From: Taudactylus pleione
Lineage: Eukaryota; Chordata; Amphibia; Anura; Myobatrachidae
Assembly: GCA_031769625.1 (NCBI GenBank)
Contig: JAUIMM010000202.1
Coordinates: forward strand, 8,728,001 to 8,792,000
DNA length: 64,000 nucleotides
Reading direction: 5' to 3'
Position numbers and translations under genes: made by a program. A model generated the notes under the pieces. It saw nothing but the letters and a program-made list of their open reading frames with translations, made no database searches and was not told the DNA's origin. The stretch's first letter is position 1. Each line of letters opens with the position of its first letter. Positions 43,546-53,214 of this stretch are shown here, in pieces.

Positions 43546-45358
43546 CGGTCCGGGCCTCCCTTTGGGGGATCCCAGGGTGGGAGGCCGCCTGCTACAGTTC
43601 GCCCAGTGTTGGTCGACCACTATGACAGACACTTGGGTTCTGGAGGTGGTTTCCCACGGATACGCCCTTTCCTTCCGGCACAGACCCCCGGCTCGATTCT
43701 TCACCACGGGTCTACCATCAGACCGGAACAAGGCTACGGAGCTGCGGAAGGTATTGCACACTATGCTCCAGGCTGGAGTTATAGTGCCTGTTCCATTCTC
43801 CCAGAGGGGCCAGGGTTTCTATTCAAATCTATTTTTGGTACAGAAACCCAATGGGTCATATCGTCCGATTCTCAACCTCAAAGCACTCAACAAGTCTTTG
43901 CGGGTCCCGAAGTTTCGGATGGAGACCCTACGGTCCATCATTCTGGCGCTGGAACCTGGGGACTACATGGTGTCATTGGACATACAGGACGCTTACCTGC
44001 ATGTCCCTATTCTTTTGCGCCATCAACAGTTCCTCAGGTTTGCAATCCGCAGCGACCACTTCCAGTTTCGGGCGTTACCTTTTGGCCTGGCGACTGCACC
44101 AAATGTTTTCACCAAGGTGATGGCGGTCATGGCGGCTTCTCTGCGGCTGCAGGGAGTCCGCATGTTGCCGTACTTGGACGACCTGTTATTGGTGGCAGGA
44201 TCTCCAGAGCTCCTGTTACGCCACTTGGACCTGACCATTGCACTGCTGCAACGGCACGGCTGGCTAATCAACTGGCAGAAGTCCACTCTAATCCCGTCTC
44301 GGAGGATTCTGCATCTTGGAGCCTTATTGGACTCGGGACAGCAAAGGATCTTCGTGGCGGAGGACAAGATCTCTGCTTTACAGTCAAGGGTGCGCAGTTG
44401 TCTGCACAGCCGCCGGGTGTCCTTACACTCGGCGATGAGGTTACTGGGCTCCATGGTGTCGGTGTTCGACATGGTGGAATACGCTCAGTTTCACTCCAGA
44501 CCTCTGCAGCACCTGATCCTGTCCAAGTGGAACGGGCTGCCTCAGTCTCTGAAGTCCCAGACGATTGTGCTCACCCCGGAGGTTCGCCTGTCCCTTGCGT
44601 GGTGGTTACAGACCCACCTCAACAAGGGACGTCCGTTCTGGGTTCCAAATTGGGTCCTGTTGACAACGGACGCCAGTCTTCGGGGCTGGGGAGCAGTTTC
44701 GGGTCCACACTTGTTCCAGGGCAGGTGGACGCCGACAGAAGCGGAGCTTCCAATAAATATCTTGGAACTCCGTGCGGTCTTCAATGCTCTCCAGCAGGCA
44801 CAGCGGTTTCTCCATGGTCACCCGGTGCAGGTCCAGTCGGACAACGCTACCACCGTGGCCTACATAAACAGGCAAGGAGGAACTCGCAGTCGGGCGGCTC
44901 TCGTAGAGGTCTCTCGGATCCTGGTTTGGGCGGAGCGCAATCTTCCGGCCATATCAGCGGTCTTCATCCCGGGAGTGCTAAATTGGGAGGCGGACTTTCT
45001 AAGTCGCCAGGACGTTCATCCGGGGAAATGGTCCCTGCACCCGGACATTTTTCAACTACTGGTGGACAGGTGGGGTCTTCCAGAAATCGACCTCATGGCG
45101 TCCCGGCACAACAACAAGTTGCCGGTGTACGGGTTTCGCACAAGAGACGAAGGGGCGTCTCTGGTGGATGCTCTGTCCGTCTGGTGGACGTTCCGGTTCG
45201 CATACCTGTTCCCTCCGGTCTCCCTTCTTCCACGGGTAATCCGGAAATTCAAACAGGAAGGAGGGACGCTCCTGTTGATAGCTCCCGCGTGGCCCAGACG
45301 GCACTGGTTCTCAGACCTTCAGGGTCTGTCCGTGGACAGTCCTCTGCGGCCATGCTGA
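43325..45358 (+). CDS. DIRS copy 2 reverse transcriptase / RNase H / methyltransferase-like polyprotein (677 aa)
   Basis: Copies element RNA into DNA in the host cell. RT motifs: NLFLVQKPNGSYRPILN, then MVSLDIQDAYLHV with the motif A Asp at about residue 219, then ALPFGLATAPNVF, then LPYLDDLLLV (catalytic YLDD, residues 283-286). RNase H: TTDASLRGWGA (D449), ILELRAVF (E481), QSDNATTVAY (D506). A methyltransferase-like block follows (PEIDLMASRHNNKLPVYG, from about residue 587), continuing to RVIRKFKQEGGTLLLIAPAW. Relative to copy 1 a 90-bp in-frame deletion removes the next 30 residues just before the stop. The nominal Met lies inside gag; the true start may differ. Most of it overlaps the YR frame. 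No stops or shifts are seen. Confidence 0.9.
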   Translation: MWPRWRQPNRLVSRRPLLLLVLDHRPFGHLGPRAGPNHSRFLDRLVLRNRPSPGSRHGVPDVRPPSQMTSLRPDGPGLPLGDPRVGGRLLQFAQCWSTTMTDTWVLEVVSHGYALSFRHRPPARFFTTGLPSDRNKATELRKVLHTMLQAGVIVPVPFSQRGQGFYSNLFLVQKPNGSYRPILNLKALNKSLRVPKFRMETLRSIILALEPGDYMVSLDIQDAYLHVPILLRHQQFLRFAIRSDHFQFRALPFGLATAPNVFTKVMAVMAASLRLQGVRMLPYLDDLLLVAGSPELLLRHLDLTIALLQRHGWLINWQKSTLIPSRRILHLGALLDSGQQRIFVAEDKISALQSRVRSCLHSRRVSLHSAMRLLGSMVSVFDMVEYAQFHSRPLQHLILSKWNGLPQSLKSQTIVLTPEVRLSLAWWLQTHLNKGRPFWVPNWVLLTTDASLRGWGAVSGPHLFQGRWTPTEAELPINILELRAVFNALQQAQRFLHGHPVQVQSDNATTVAYINRQGGTRSRAALVEVSRILVWAERNLPAISAVFIPGVLNWEADFLSRQDVHPGKWSLHPDIFQLLVDRWGLPEIDLMASRHNNKLPVYGFRTRDEGASLVDALSVWWTFRFAYLFPPVSLLPRVIRKFKQEGGTLLLIAPAWPRRHWFSDLQGLSVDSPLRPC

Positions 45359-46374
45359 GGTCCCGGGGGTTTTCCAGCTCTGTGGTGCGTACCATGTTAC
45401 GAGCTCGGAAACCGTCTTCCGCGAGGATATACCATCGCGTGTGGCATACGTTCTTCCAGTGGTGTCGACCGAGAGGTTATGCACCGCGGGAGTTTCGTCT
45501 GTCTCGGACTCTCGCCTTCCTGCAAGCGGGACTAGATCATGGGCTTCGCCTTGCTTCTTTGAAGGTACATGTTTCGGCCCTATCTGTCTGGTTTCACCGT
45601 AGGATTGCTACAATCCCGGATGTGCGCACCTTTATGCAAGGTGTTCTCCGCATTCAGCCGCCCTTTGTTCCACCTGTGGCGCCTTGGGATTTGGCTGTGG
45701 TCCTGAGGGCTCTCCAAGGACCGCCGTTTGAACCACTGGGCTCAGTGGATCTTAAATGGCTAACAGGTAAGACTGTTTTCCTTCTGGCCATTGCTTCGGC
45801 CAGACGTGTTTCTGAGTTAGGGGCTATTTCTTGTAGACCCCCTTTCTTGGTTTTTCATGGGAACAGGGCAGTGCTCCGCACTCGGCCCGAGTTTCTTCCC
45901 AAAGTTGTTTCCCAGTTTCATGTTAACGAGGAAATAGTTGTTCCGGCCTTTAACTCACCGGGTCTTTCCGTGGGTGAGGCCTCTTTGGATGTTGTGCGGG
46001 CCTTAATGACTTATGTTGACCGCACTTCTTCGTTTAGGAAGTCGGACGCTTTGTTTGTCCTCTATGGCTTCCGTAAAAAGGGTTGGCCTGCTTCAAAGCA
46101 AACTTTGGCAGCCTGGATCCGTATGGCTATTTCTGAAGCTTATCTTCATGAAGGCCTACCGGTTCCTCCTTCTTTGAAGGCTCATTCCACTAGGTCTGTG
46201 GGTCCTTCGTGGGCAGCTCGACGTGGTGCCTCGGCAGTTCAGATCTGCAAGGCTGCTACGTGGTCCTCTGTCCATACCTTCGTGAGGTATTACAGGTTTG
46301 ACACCTTCGCCTCTCAGGATGCTTCCTTCGGGCGGCGGATTCTCCTTTCTGCACAGGAGCGTCCCCACCCTTAA
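43606..46374 (+). CDS. DIRS copy 2 tyrosine recombinase, in a 922-aa frame overlapping RT
   Basis: The recombinase domain is the C-terminal third (residues 582-922, from AMLRSRGFSS). It has an N-terminal SAM-like part (RIYHRVWHTFFQWC), then the catalytic set: Arg734 in ASARRVSEL, His860/Arg863 in KAHSTRSVG, and Tyr896 in FVRYYRFDTF. It would integrate the circular DNA intermediate in place of a DDE integrase. The first 580 codons are open in the -1 frame relative to RT. They do not look like a known domain and probably reflect the constraint or chance openness seen in other DIRS elements. The functional start is likely nearer 45349. Confidence 0.9.
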   Translation: MLVDHYDRHLGSGGGFPRIRPFLPAQTPGSILHHGSTIRPEQGYGAAEGIAHYAPGWSYSACSILPEGPGFLFKSIFGTETQWVISSDSQPQSTQQVFAGPEVSDGDPTVHHSGAGTWGLHGVIGHTGRLPACPYSFAPSTVPQVCNPQRPLPVSGVTFWPGDCTKCFHQGDGGHGGFSAAAGSPHVAVLGRPVIGGRISRAPVTPLGPDHCTAATARLANQLAEVHSNPVSEDSASWSLIGLGTAKDLRGGGQDLCFTVKGAQLSAQPPGVLTLGDEVTGLHGVGVRHGGIRSVSLQTSAAPDPVQVERAASVSEVPDDCAHPGGSPVPCVVVTDPPQQGTSVLGSKLGPVDNGRQSSGLGSSFGSTLVPGQVDADRSGASNKYLGTPCGLQCSPAGTAVSPWSPGAGPVGQRYHRGLHKQARRNSQSGGSRRGLSDPGLGGAQSSGHISGLHPGSAKLGGGLSKSPGRSSGEMVPAPGHFSTTGGQVGSSRNRPHGVPAQQQVAGVRVSHKRRRGVSGGCSVRLVDVPVRIPVPSGLPSSTGNPEIQTGRRDAPVDSSRVAQTALVLRPSGSVRGQSSAAMLRSRGFSSSVVRTMLRARKPSSARIYHRVWHTFFQWCRPRGYAPREFRLSRTLAFLQAGLDHGLRLASLKVHVSALSVWFHRRIATIPDVRTFMQGVLRIQPPFVPPVAPWDLAVVLRALQGPPFEPLGSVDLKWLTGKTVFLLAIASARRVSELGAISCRPPFLVFHGNRAVLRTRPEFLPKVVSQFHVNEEIVVPAFNSPGLSVGEASLDVVRALMTYVDRTSSFRKSDALFVLYGFRKKGWPASKQTLAAWIRMAISEAYLHEGLPVPPSLKAHSTRSVGPSWAARRGASAVQICKAATWSSVHTFVRYYRFDTFASQDASFGRRILLSAQERPHP

Positions 46375-46394
46375 AGGATACTGCTTTGGGACAT

Positions 46395-46506
46395 CCCCAA
46401 GGTATCCTGTGGATACCCTATGGACCCTGAAGTAGAAAATATGAGATATGGTAAGAACTTACCCTTGTTATCTCTATTTCTACGAAGTCCATAGGGTTCC
46501 ACAGGA
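46395..46506. repeat. DIRS copy 2 internal complementary region
   Basis: CCCCAAGGTATCCTGTGG...GAAGTAGAAA joined to ATATGAGATATGG...TTCCACAGGA, the complement of left end plus right end. Same arrangement as copy 1. Confidence 0.9.
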
Positions 46507-46651
46507 CTCCCGCCCTGTCGCACCTGTGCTGCAGATGGGCTTTGCTCTGGTCACCGGTTTTCCGTCTCCCTCTGGTGAGAATGTGATTCTTGTATGTGTC
46601 CAGATCTTTTTTCTCTCTCTTCCTTCTCCTCCTCCGGCCTATGGCTTGATA

Positions 46652-46842
46652 ACTAACTGAGGTGCCTTGGCTCGGGGGCGGGGTATAGGAGGGGGACCCT
46701 AGTGCATCCTGGGAGGCTGAAAAGCTTAACTCTATGGTGCCCAGCGACTGACGTCACACCTATACCCCAAGGTATCCTGTGGAACCCTATGGACTTCGTA
46801 GAAATGGAGATAACAAGGGTAAGTTCTTACCATATCTCATAT
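46652..46842. repeat. DIRS copy 2 right inverted terminal repeat
   Basis: AACTAACTGAGGTGCC...GACTTCGTAGAAATGGAGA plus the right-only extension to CTCATAT. Confidence 0.9.
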
Positions 46843-47365
46843 TATACATATGCGTTCACATATGTGTGTCTGTGCATTGATGTAGGAAGTGTTCGTATAT
46901 ATGTATGTGAGGACGCACGTGGGCGTCTGTGTATGCATATATGTTTATGTGTGTGCGTTATGTGCATCAGTGTATGTGTTAATAGACAGAGTTATACATA
47001 TATATATCTTTATCCATCAACTGGCATATTTGATAATATGTCTGTCTGAACCAAATTTCAAGGTGTCATAGACAATGAAGTCTTTCTGCTCAGAGATGAC
47101 CAGCAGATACCTGCCGGAGTCACAATGTCTGATAACACATCAAAGGTCCTCCTCTGCTTATTTGGAATATAAATGTCAGTCGCTCTTCTACAGTAGCATT
47201 GAACAAAAAGGAATACAATTGCCAAAGATAGTCAGACTTCTGACAATGGTTTCTAACTTTGCATTTAAAATACTCCTAAACACATACCAGTATCTGTGTG
47301 CATTTCTAATTACTTGCTACAGACATATACACAGAACCTGTTTACCATAAACTGACTTTGTGCTG
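46843..47365. repeat. dispersed LTR-like repeat, copy 2, right part
   Basis: Continues the repeat interrupted by DIRS copy 2 (CTGTCTGAACCAAATTTC, CACAATGTCTGATAACAC, TCTAATTACTTGCTACAGAC), matching 36300-36700. The GT-rich start resembles 36010-36060. Confidence 0.6.
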
Positions 47366-47438
47366 CATCGGATTTCGCTGACGCACCTCATTTATGGGTA
47401 AAATATGCACTATATCGCGTAACTGTCATCACTGCATA

Positions 47439-47660
47439 CAGGCTGATATACACACTTGCTGATGCTGGCAGCGATGGCAGGGGCCATGCTGCATTCGGCA
47501 GCATGGCCCCCGCTGACAATGTCGTCCATCTGACCTGCATGCAGGTCCGACGGGCGATGTCGCTGACAACGCGTGGGAACGCGCATCGTCGGTGACATTG
47601 AGGATATACACTAGATGATGTGCCCGCATCAGACGAGATATCATCTAGTGGGAACCCGGC
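47439..47660. mobile_element. MITE-like block, decayed
   Basis: The inner arms pair (GGCAGCGATGGCAGGGGCCA..., GCTGCATTCGGCAGCATGGC) and the ends GCTGATATACACACTTGCTG and GATATCATCTAGTGGG resemble the other TACACAC/CTAGTG elements. Target duplication unclear. Confidence 0.45.
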
Positions 47661-48475
47661 AATACCATTATGGCATCACTTTGGAAAATCTCAAAATAAC
47701 CTGGGGTTGTTTTATTGGTGAAAGTGATTGCGACGTTACCAATGATAGATTGTCTTTAATTCTAGCTCTTTAAGATAACATTACCATATCAAAGTCATAT
47801 AATATGTTACTCAGGAGATGAATACAATGCTTCATTTAGCCTTTGTTTCCCAGTAATACATTGCTTTATCTTCTATTTAAAGGGAGTTTATGTACCAGTA
47901 ATGTTTACTTACATTGAAACTATTTCAAATAGTGTATTGTGCTTTCTCTTACTAGTCTATTTGACTGTAGGAAAGTGTGACTTTTGTTCAGGCTCCTTGT
48001 AGATTTTGGCGCAGCATAAATGGGCCAACATCATGGTGAATCACAATAATTATTTTAGTCGATTATTTGGAACTCACATTCAATTGTAATGGCCAAGCAT
48101 GCTAAATATTGTGAATTGGCCAATTTCATATATACTCTGTTTAAGATTGCTTCAATATAATTGGTTTTGTACTTACCTTTATGGGACTGCGGAATAAGCT
48201 GAAAATTTGTATGCTGGTTACTTTAAAAATGTGAATACAAAGTCCAACCTACTGACACTGTTCTCCTACAATACTGCTCGATTAAAGGAGACATGGAATC
48301 TTTATTACATTGCCACTATCGAACATATGAATGTTATTGCAATGGTAGAAATGCATGTTAAATGTACTTACTGAAAATAGTACACTTGAGCGAAGGGCCT
48401 CAGGGACCCCATAGGCCAAGGCCTGCTTACACCACTAATGAGGACATGTAATAAAAAAAAAAAAAGATTTTCTAA
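47661..48475. other. intronic sequence, unassigned
   Basis: No element ends or recognisable coding content. Confidence 0.45.
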
Positions 48476-48787
48476 AGGTGCCCAACCACTAGCAGACATG
48501 AAAACGACTGCACGATTACGACATTGTAATCGTGCAGTCGTTTGTCAGTCTGTGACGAGCAGTCGTTCAGTACAGGCTCATCCATCATCTGCAAACATGC
48601 TTAACCTGACGTTATCGTCAGGTTGACCAGCATGTTTGCAAGATGATAGATGTCTAAACGACCAGGGGCACGCGCATCGCTGGTCATTTTAGACACTTTT
48701 GCAAACGATTGCAAACTATTTATGAGCGATTGAACGATAACGTTATGGTTCAATCGTTCATTTAAATCGTCTAGTGGATGTGCACCT
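48476..48787. mobile_element. AGGTGC-ended MITE with TAA target duplication
   Basis: The left end AGGTGCCCAACCACTAG and the right end CTAGTGGATGTGCACCT are inverted. TAA flanks both (48473-48475, 48788-48790). Inside are the stem GACTGCACGATTACGACATTGTAATCG... and several ACGATAACG hairpins. Closest relative is 33962-34300. Confidence 0.82.
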
Positions 48788-48790
48788 TAA

Positions 48791-49844
48791 AGGAGAAAAA
48801 AAAAATGCCGAAATCACCGTTTGTGCTACAGGCTGGCATACATATCTGTATGCTTATTATTACCATTATCATTGGATGTTATTTTATTACTAATTGTGAT
48901 TACTAATGTGGCGTACAACACTAGTTTTTAATATGCTGGATTGTACATTACTTTTTATTCTTTGAACATAACCTAGGATAATTGTTTTAAGCCCTGAAGG
49001 GTTTGAAAAGTAAATGCAATTGATTGTCTAATTTTAGACCTTGTTTATTCAGGCATTTATACGCTCTGTTAGTGCAGCACAGATTTATTTTGAGCCTGTC
49101 CCTTCTAACCGTATTATAGTCCACCGATTTCTGAAGACAATTTCATTATTATTTTTGTTTTTTTCATTTGCAAAGAAACAAAATGATTTTGGTACACACA
49201 GCTTACGGTCCATAATAGCTGCAAATCATACAAAATGCTCAGGCCTGAAGAACAGTGCCGACACATTTACAGATTTGTGTCTCTGATGAACTCTGTTGGC
49301 TCCTGAGGTTTTTCTGTGCCCGGCGTGAGCTCCTGAGGTTTGCGATGCCCTTCGTTGGCTCCTGAGGTTTTTCTGTGCTCAACATTGCCATATTTCCGGC
49401 CTGAACTTACTGTATCTGTTAAATTGCAGATTAACATGTAGCTTTTGCATTCGTAGTAAAGTAAATCATTAATGCACGTTGTGTGTTTACCAAAACATAA
49501 CTGCTAAACAAAATATCAGCTCTTGCATACTTGATTAGGCTCTGGGGCTGCATTAACCCTTCTTATTGCTACTGCTAAAACCTAGGAAAAGTATTGATGA
49601 GTTGGTTTGAAAGCCGCTGCTAATCGTCAGCCATTTGAAGCATGTTTTCTTTCATTTAGTTGTGTTAATGAAACAGACAAAAGTGAAAGTACAACAGCTC
49701 TATTTTATCATGTAAATAACACACATAAAAATAAATATAATGCAATTTTTGTTAGAGGTAAACGATGAGCTTAATTTTGTCTTAACATCAGGTCACTTTA
49801 AAACACACACTTCTTCAACATATACTGTATATATCAAAGCTTTC
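48791..49844. other. intronic sequence, mostly unassigned
   Basis: Contains one small tandem repeat (49295-49383). Otherwise no feature recognised. Confidence 0.45.
49295..49383. repeat. 30-bp tandem repeat, three copies
   Basis: Three units of GTTGGCTCCTGAGGTTTTTC plus about 10 bp, the middle one variant (GTGAGCTCCTGAGGTTTGCG). Confidence 0.85.
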
Positions 49845-50212
49845 AAGCTCTCATCCTAACCCGCTGCTCCATGCTCCTTCCTCACGATCTACCCCATCTG
49901 TGTCGCCCCTGTCTGTCTGCCGCTCCCCTTTAGAATGTAAGCTCTCACAAGCAGGGCCCACTTTCCTCACGTACAACTCCTTCCCTTACTTACACTATCA
50001 TGTACTCCTAACTCCCCAAACAGCACCTTGGTTTCTGACTCCCTGTTGCTTATTTCAGTGTTATACAGTGTGTTTATAACACATGTCCTGCATTGTTTTG
50101 TACTGTTAATAACTGTTTTTCTTGTGTGCTGATTTGTTTTTGTATTTTGTAAGGTGCTGCGGAACCTTTGTGGCGCCATATAAGTAAATGGTAATAATAA
50201 TATTAATTGTGT
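49845..50212 (+). mobile_element. L2-like LINE 3' UTR
   Basis: It runs from AAGCTCTCATCCTAACCCGC through AGAATGTAAGCTCTCACAAG to TTGTAAGGTGCTGCGGAACC, GGCGCCATATAAGTAAATGG and TAATAATAATA. This is the sense-strand version of the L2 tail at 25328 and 34718. Confidence 0.85.
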
Positions 50213-51216
50213 AGCCGCAATTAGTCATCCATTTTCTATAGAAGTTCAGAGGGATTCAAGACATGAACACATAAGTTATATCGATAACAAACCTTGATGA
50301 TAAACGTTAATCTTAATTGATACACTCACCTCATCGCACAACATGGGCTGGCCTTATCTAGTGGTAGGCCTATTAAAACCTGATTTATTTTTTCCCCCTA
50401 GTATTCCACAATAAAACTTATAGAAGTTTGCATCTGCATAAACTGCATTGGTAATTGCAGGCTGGGTATGAGCAGGTGGATACATGGGTGTACTCCGAAA
50501 GAGGTACAATGCTGGCTGGAAATCAAGAAGAAAGTGGGAAGCAGAATTAAAACAAGAATAGGCTATAAACAGACTATTCACTACTTGGTGATTGTGTTAA
50601 AGCAGTACTTCTGAGATTATATTTAGCAGAAACAGTGATTTCTTAAGTCTGTTTTTGTTTTTTTTCCCCACAAATAATTTTATATTAAAAGTAATTTTGC
50701 AGGAAATCCTACCTCTTTTTGGAGGGGATGATTGATCCCTGTTGAGCATAATAGGGGCTTCCTGCAGGTTTTTCTTGGCTGTCTATCACACTCTACCTCC
50801 TAAGAAACAGTAAAACACACAGCTTGCTGTGCCTGTTGGAAGATGTGCCCGTGTTATAAGCTACACTTGGCTCCAGTTCAAGCAGCAGTAGACATTGATT
50901 TAGAGAACTGCAGCACTCTGCAGAGAGTAGACTACAGAGGCAGGATCCGGCTTTTCCATCCCGATATGAATTGCCGTCGAGCTAATTTAAATATAAAGGT
51001 GTACATTCACATAACGATTCTTAACCCTTTACTTTATCATGAAGCTGACATTTCTATTTGCTACCAATTAATTCAAGCTGTTGTATCAATTTCATATTTT
51101 GTTCAGCTTGTTATAAGAGTGTATGGAGTCACTGTCCTATCTGTTCTCTGCGTACTACCTAGGAAACCTAACTTGTTCATGAAATTTACACTTTACTGGG
51201 TTACACTAAACAGATA
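50213..51216. other. intronic sequence, unassigned
   Basis: Includes an open frame at 50843-51355 (170 aa) with no recognised domain; see the findings. No element ends were found. Confidence 0.4.
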
Positions 51217-51277
51217 TGGGGCTAGATGCATCAATCATCGCATTCCTGCCACTGATCACATGCATACCGCCATTTAT

Positions 51278-51862
51278 ACCCCTTTCAGACCTAAGACCCG
51301 AGAAATACACAGGTACTTCGTGGGTCTATTAACCCTGGAAATTCTCGGGTCTTAATCTGAGATCCCCATTCACACTACACCAAAACCCGGGAAATTCCAG
51401 GGTTGGATACGTTCACACTGAACCCGGGTCTGTCCTGGAATTTGTTGTGGATTTAAAGGGGATGAGTAAAGGTCACCGTTTGTTTGTTTACAATATTTTT
51501 TTTATTGAAAACCAATACATTTTTACATTACAATATAAGAAAAGTATGAATATAGCCTCTAGAAAGTTTTGGCCTATACAAAGACAACATTTTCACATAA
51601 AAAAGTTGAACATAAAATATTACACACATAAATTAGTTTGCTTCCCAGTCATGAGGTCTGGGTGCCTGCAGTTGTTGTTATCTACAGGTGCATGGAACAG
51701 CCATGGTTGGATGCATTCACACTAGAGAAAACCCTGGTACAGAGCAGGGCTTTTTACCCAGGACTTCGGCCCAAGTAGTTTTTGTTCACACATAGCAAAA
51801 ACCCAGGTTGATGTACGTTAACAGCCAAAAATCTGGGTTTTTGCTGTATGTCTGAAAGGGGT
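51278..51862. mobile_element. inner TIR element (ACCCCTTTCAGACCTA)
   Basis: The ends ACCCCTTTCAGACCTA and TATGTCTGAAAGGGGT are inverted. Several AACCCGGG/AACCCAGG and TTCACACT motifs recur inside. It interrupts the outer MITE and is itself interrupted by a LINE tail at about 51488-51650. Confidence 0.7.
51488..51650 (-). mobile_element. Tx1/L1-like 3' tail, innermost insertion
   Basis: TACAATATTTTTTTTATTGA and AAACCAATACATTTTTACAT is the A-rich-tail-first (minus) 3' UTR form seen at 4820 and 29980. Confidence 0.5.
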
Positions 51863-52350
51863 GTCAGTAATGCCATATGCATGAAAATTTTAGCAAAGGA
51901 CATCTCTCACAATTTAAGCTGTCCTTTTGCATACTGTATACGTGAGCCGCGGGGGACCCTGGGAGAAAACTCAGATAAGAAGCCCATAGGCTTCAATTAG
52001 GCTTCGCTTCCTGAAGCTTGGTGCATACGGTGATTGCAGTCAAACCCCCTAAAACTGCAATTTCGGAAGTCAAACCGCATTTTTATTGTTGATGCATCCC
52101 ACCCATGATAAGCAGCTTTTTCCTTATGCTGAGAGTTTCTTTTAGTTTTATCAGTAACCACTACTATTTGTGTATGCAAAGTGCACCAAGGTGAATAATC
52201 TGTGTAAATTATGTTATACACTCAGTGGTCACTTTATTAGGTACATATGCTTGTTAAGGTAAATATAGAGTCATCCAATCATTTAGGCATAGTCTAAAGA
52301 TACACTTCTTGTTCAGATCAAACACAGATTGTGGAAGAAATGTGATCTAA

Positions 52351-52845
52351 GGGCCTGATTCAGAGATGGACGGATTTGCAGAGCCGCGCATAAGTGACTG
52401 CAAATCCGTCCATCTCAGATACAAATGCATAAGGAGGTGTCAGACACCTCCTTGCTGCATGTGCGATCGTAGCTTTGCAACAGACGATGCAGGCTGCAAT
52501 CACCGATGGTTGCTCCTTTGGTCAGGCTGTGGCAACTGAAGCGTCCTGCAGCCTGGCCAGTGCCTGGCCACAAAAGAGGCCAGGAATCTGTGTCCGTGGA
52601 TGCAGACCCCGGCCTAGTCCCTCCCGGGAACAGGAGCGACATGCCTCCGTTTCCCGGGAATGGCTACCAGGCACGCCCCTGCTCCGCCCCCCAAACACCG
52701 CACGGCTTTGGGGGTCTGTGAGCTGGATCACAGGACCCGTTCTGCACATGCGCAGAACGGGACCTGTGCAGACTCAGACCCCTACCCCTAAACATCGGAG
52801 ATGTGCGTTCATCCCCAGATGAACGTTGTTTTCTGAATCAGGCCC
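52351..52845. mobile_element. PIF/Harbinger MITE with TAA target duplication
   Basis: The TIRs GGGCCTGATTCAGAG and TTCTGAATCAGGCCC are inverted, with TAA at 52348-52350 and 52846-52848. Both features are the Harbinger signature. The subterminal region forms hairpins (ACGGATTTGCAG...CTGCAAATCCGT; GTTCTGCACATGCGCAGAAC). It is inserted in the Tc1-type element. Confidence 0.88.
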
Positions 52846-53214
52846 TAAGTGACTTTGACCACGGAATGGTGCCAGGATCTTTATGTACAACAGTCTCTAA
52901 AGTTTACAGAGAATGGCGAGCCCAAACATGGAGCATCCTGTGGACAGCAGTTCTGTGGGTGAAAAAGCCATGTTAATATGAGAGATAAGAAGAGAATAGC
53001 CAGACTGGTTCAAGCTTACACAATCGTAACCTTAAATTACCATAAATATAACAATGGTATGCAGAAAAACATCACTGAAGAGTCAGCACATTGAGGCATG
53101 AAGAGGATGCTATACAGAAGCAGTAGACCATACCGGGTTCCACTAGTGTCATCCAAGAACCGTAAACTCTGGCTCAACAAAACTGTTGAAGATTGGAAAA
53201 ACGTTGCCTAGTCT

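Larger units (their letters stand above)
40998..46842 (+). mobile_element. DIRS-type tyrosine-recombinase retrotransposon, copy 2 (best preserved)
   Basis: A 5.85-kb element with the same termini and layout as copy 1: left ITR, leader, gag, RT/RNase H, YR, internal complementary region and right ITR. The RT/RNase H and YR frames are open with all catalytic residues that I could check. The known defects are one stop codon in gag (TAG at 42772) and a 90-bp deletion at the end of the RT polyprotein. It sits inside an older dispersed repeat with no target duplication. Its near identity to copy 1, 27 kb away, implies recent activity of the family. Confidence 0.94.
51217..52104. mobile_element. outer MITE of a three-level nest (GGGGCTAGATGCATCAA)
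   Basis: The left end GGGGCTAGATGCATCAATC and the right end TTGATGCATCCCACCC are inverted. Inner halves also pair (CAATCATCGCATT... with ...GCATTTTTATTG). It is split by the insertion 51278-51862. Confidence 0.6.

Noticed and set aside
50150..50212. tRNA- or SINE-like end
   Set aside because: It is the L2 3' terminus. No A/B box pair or cloverleaf was found upstream, and no tRNA gene was recognised anywhere in the window.
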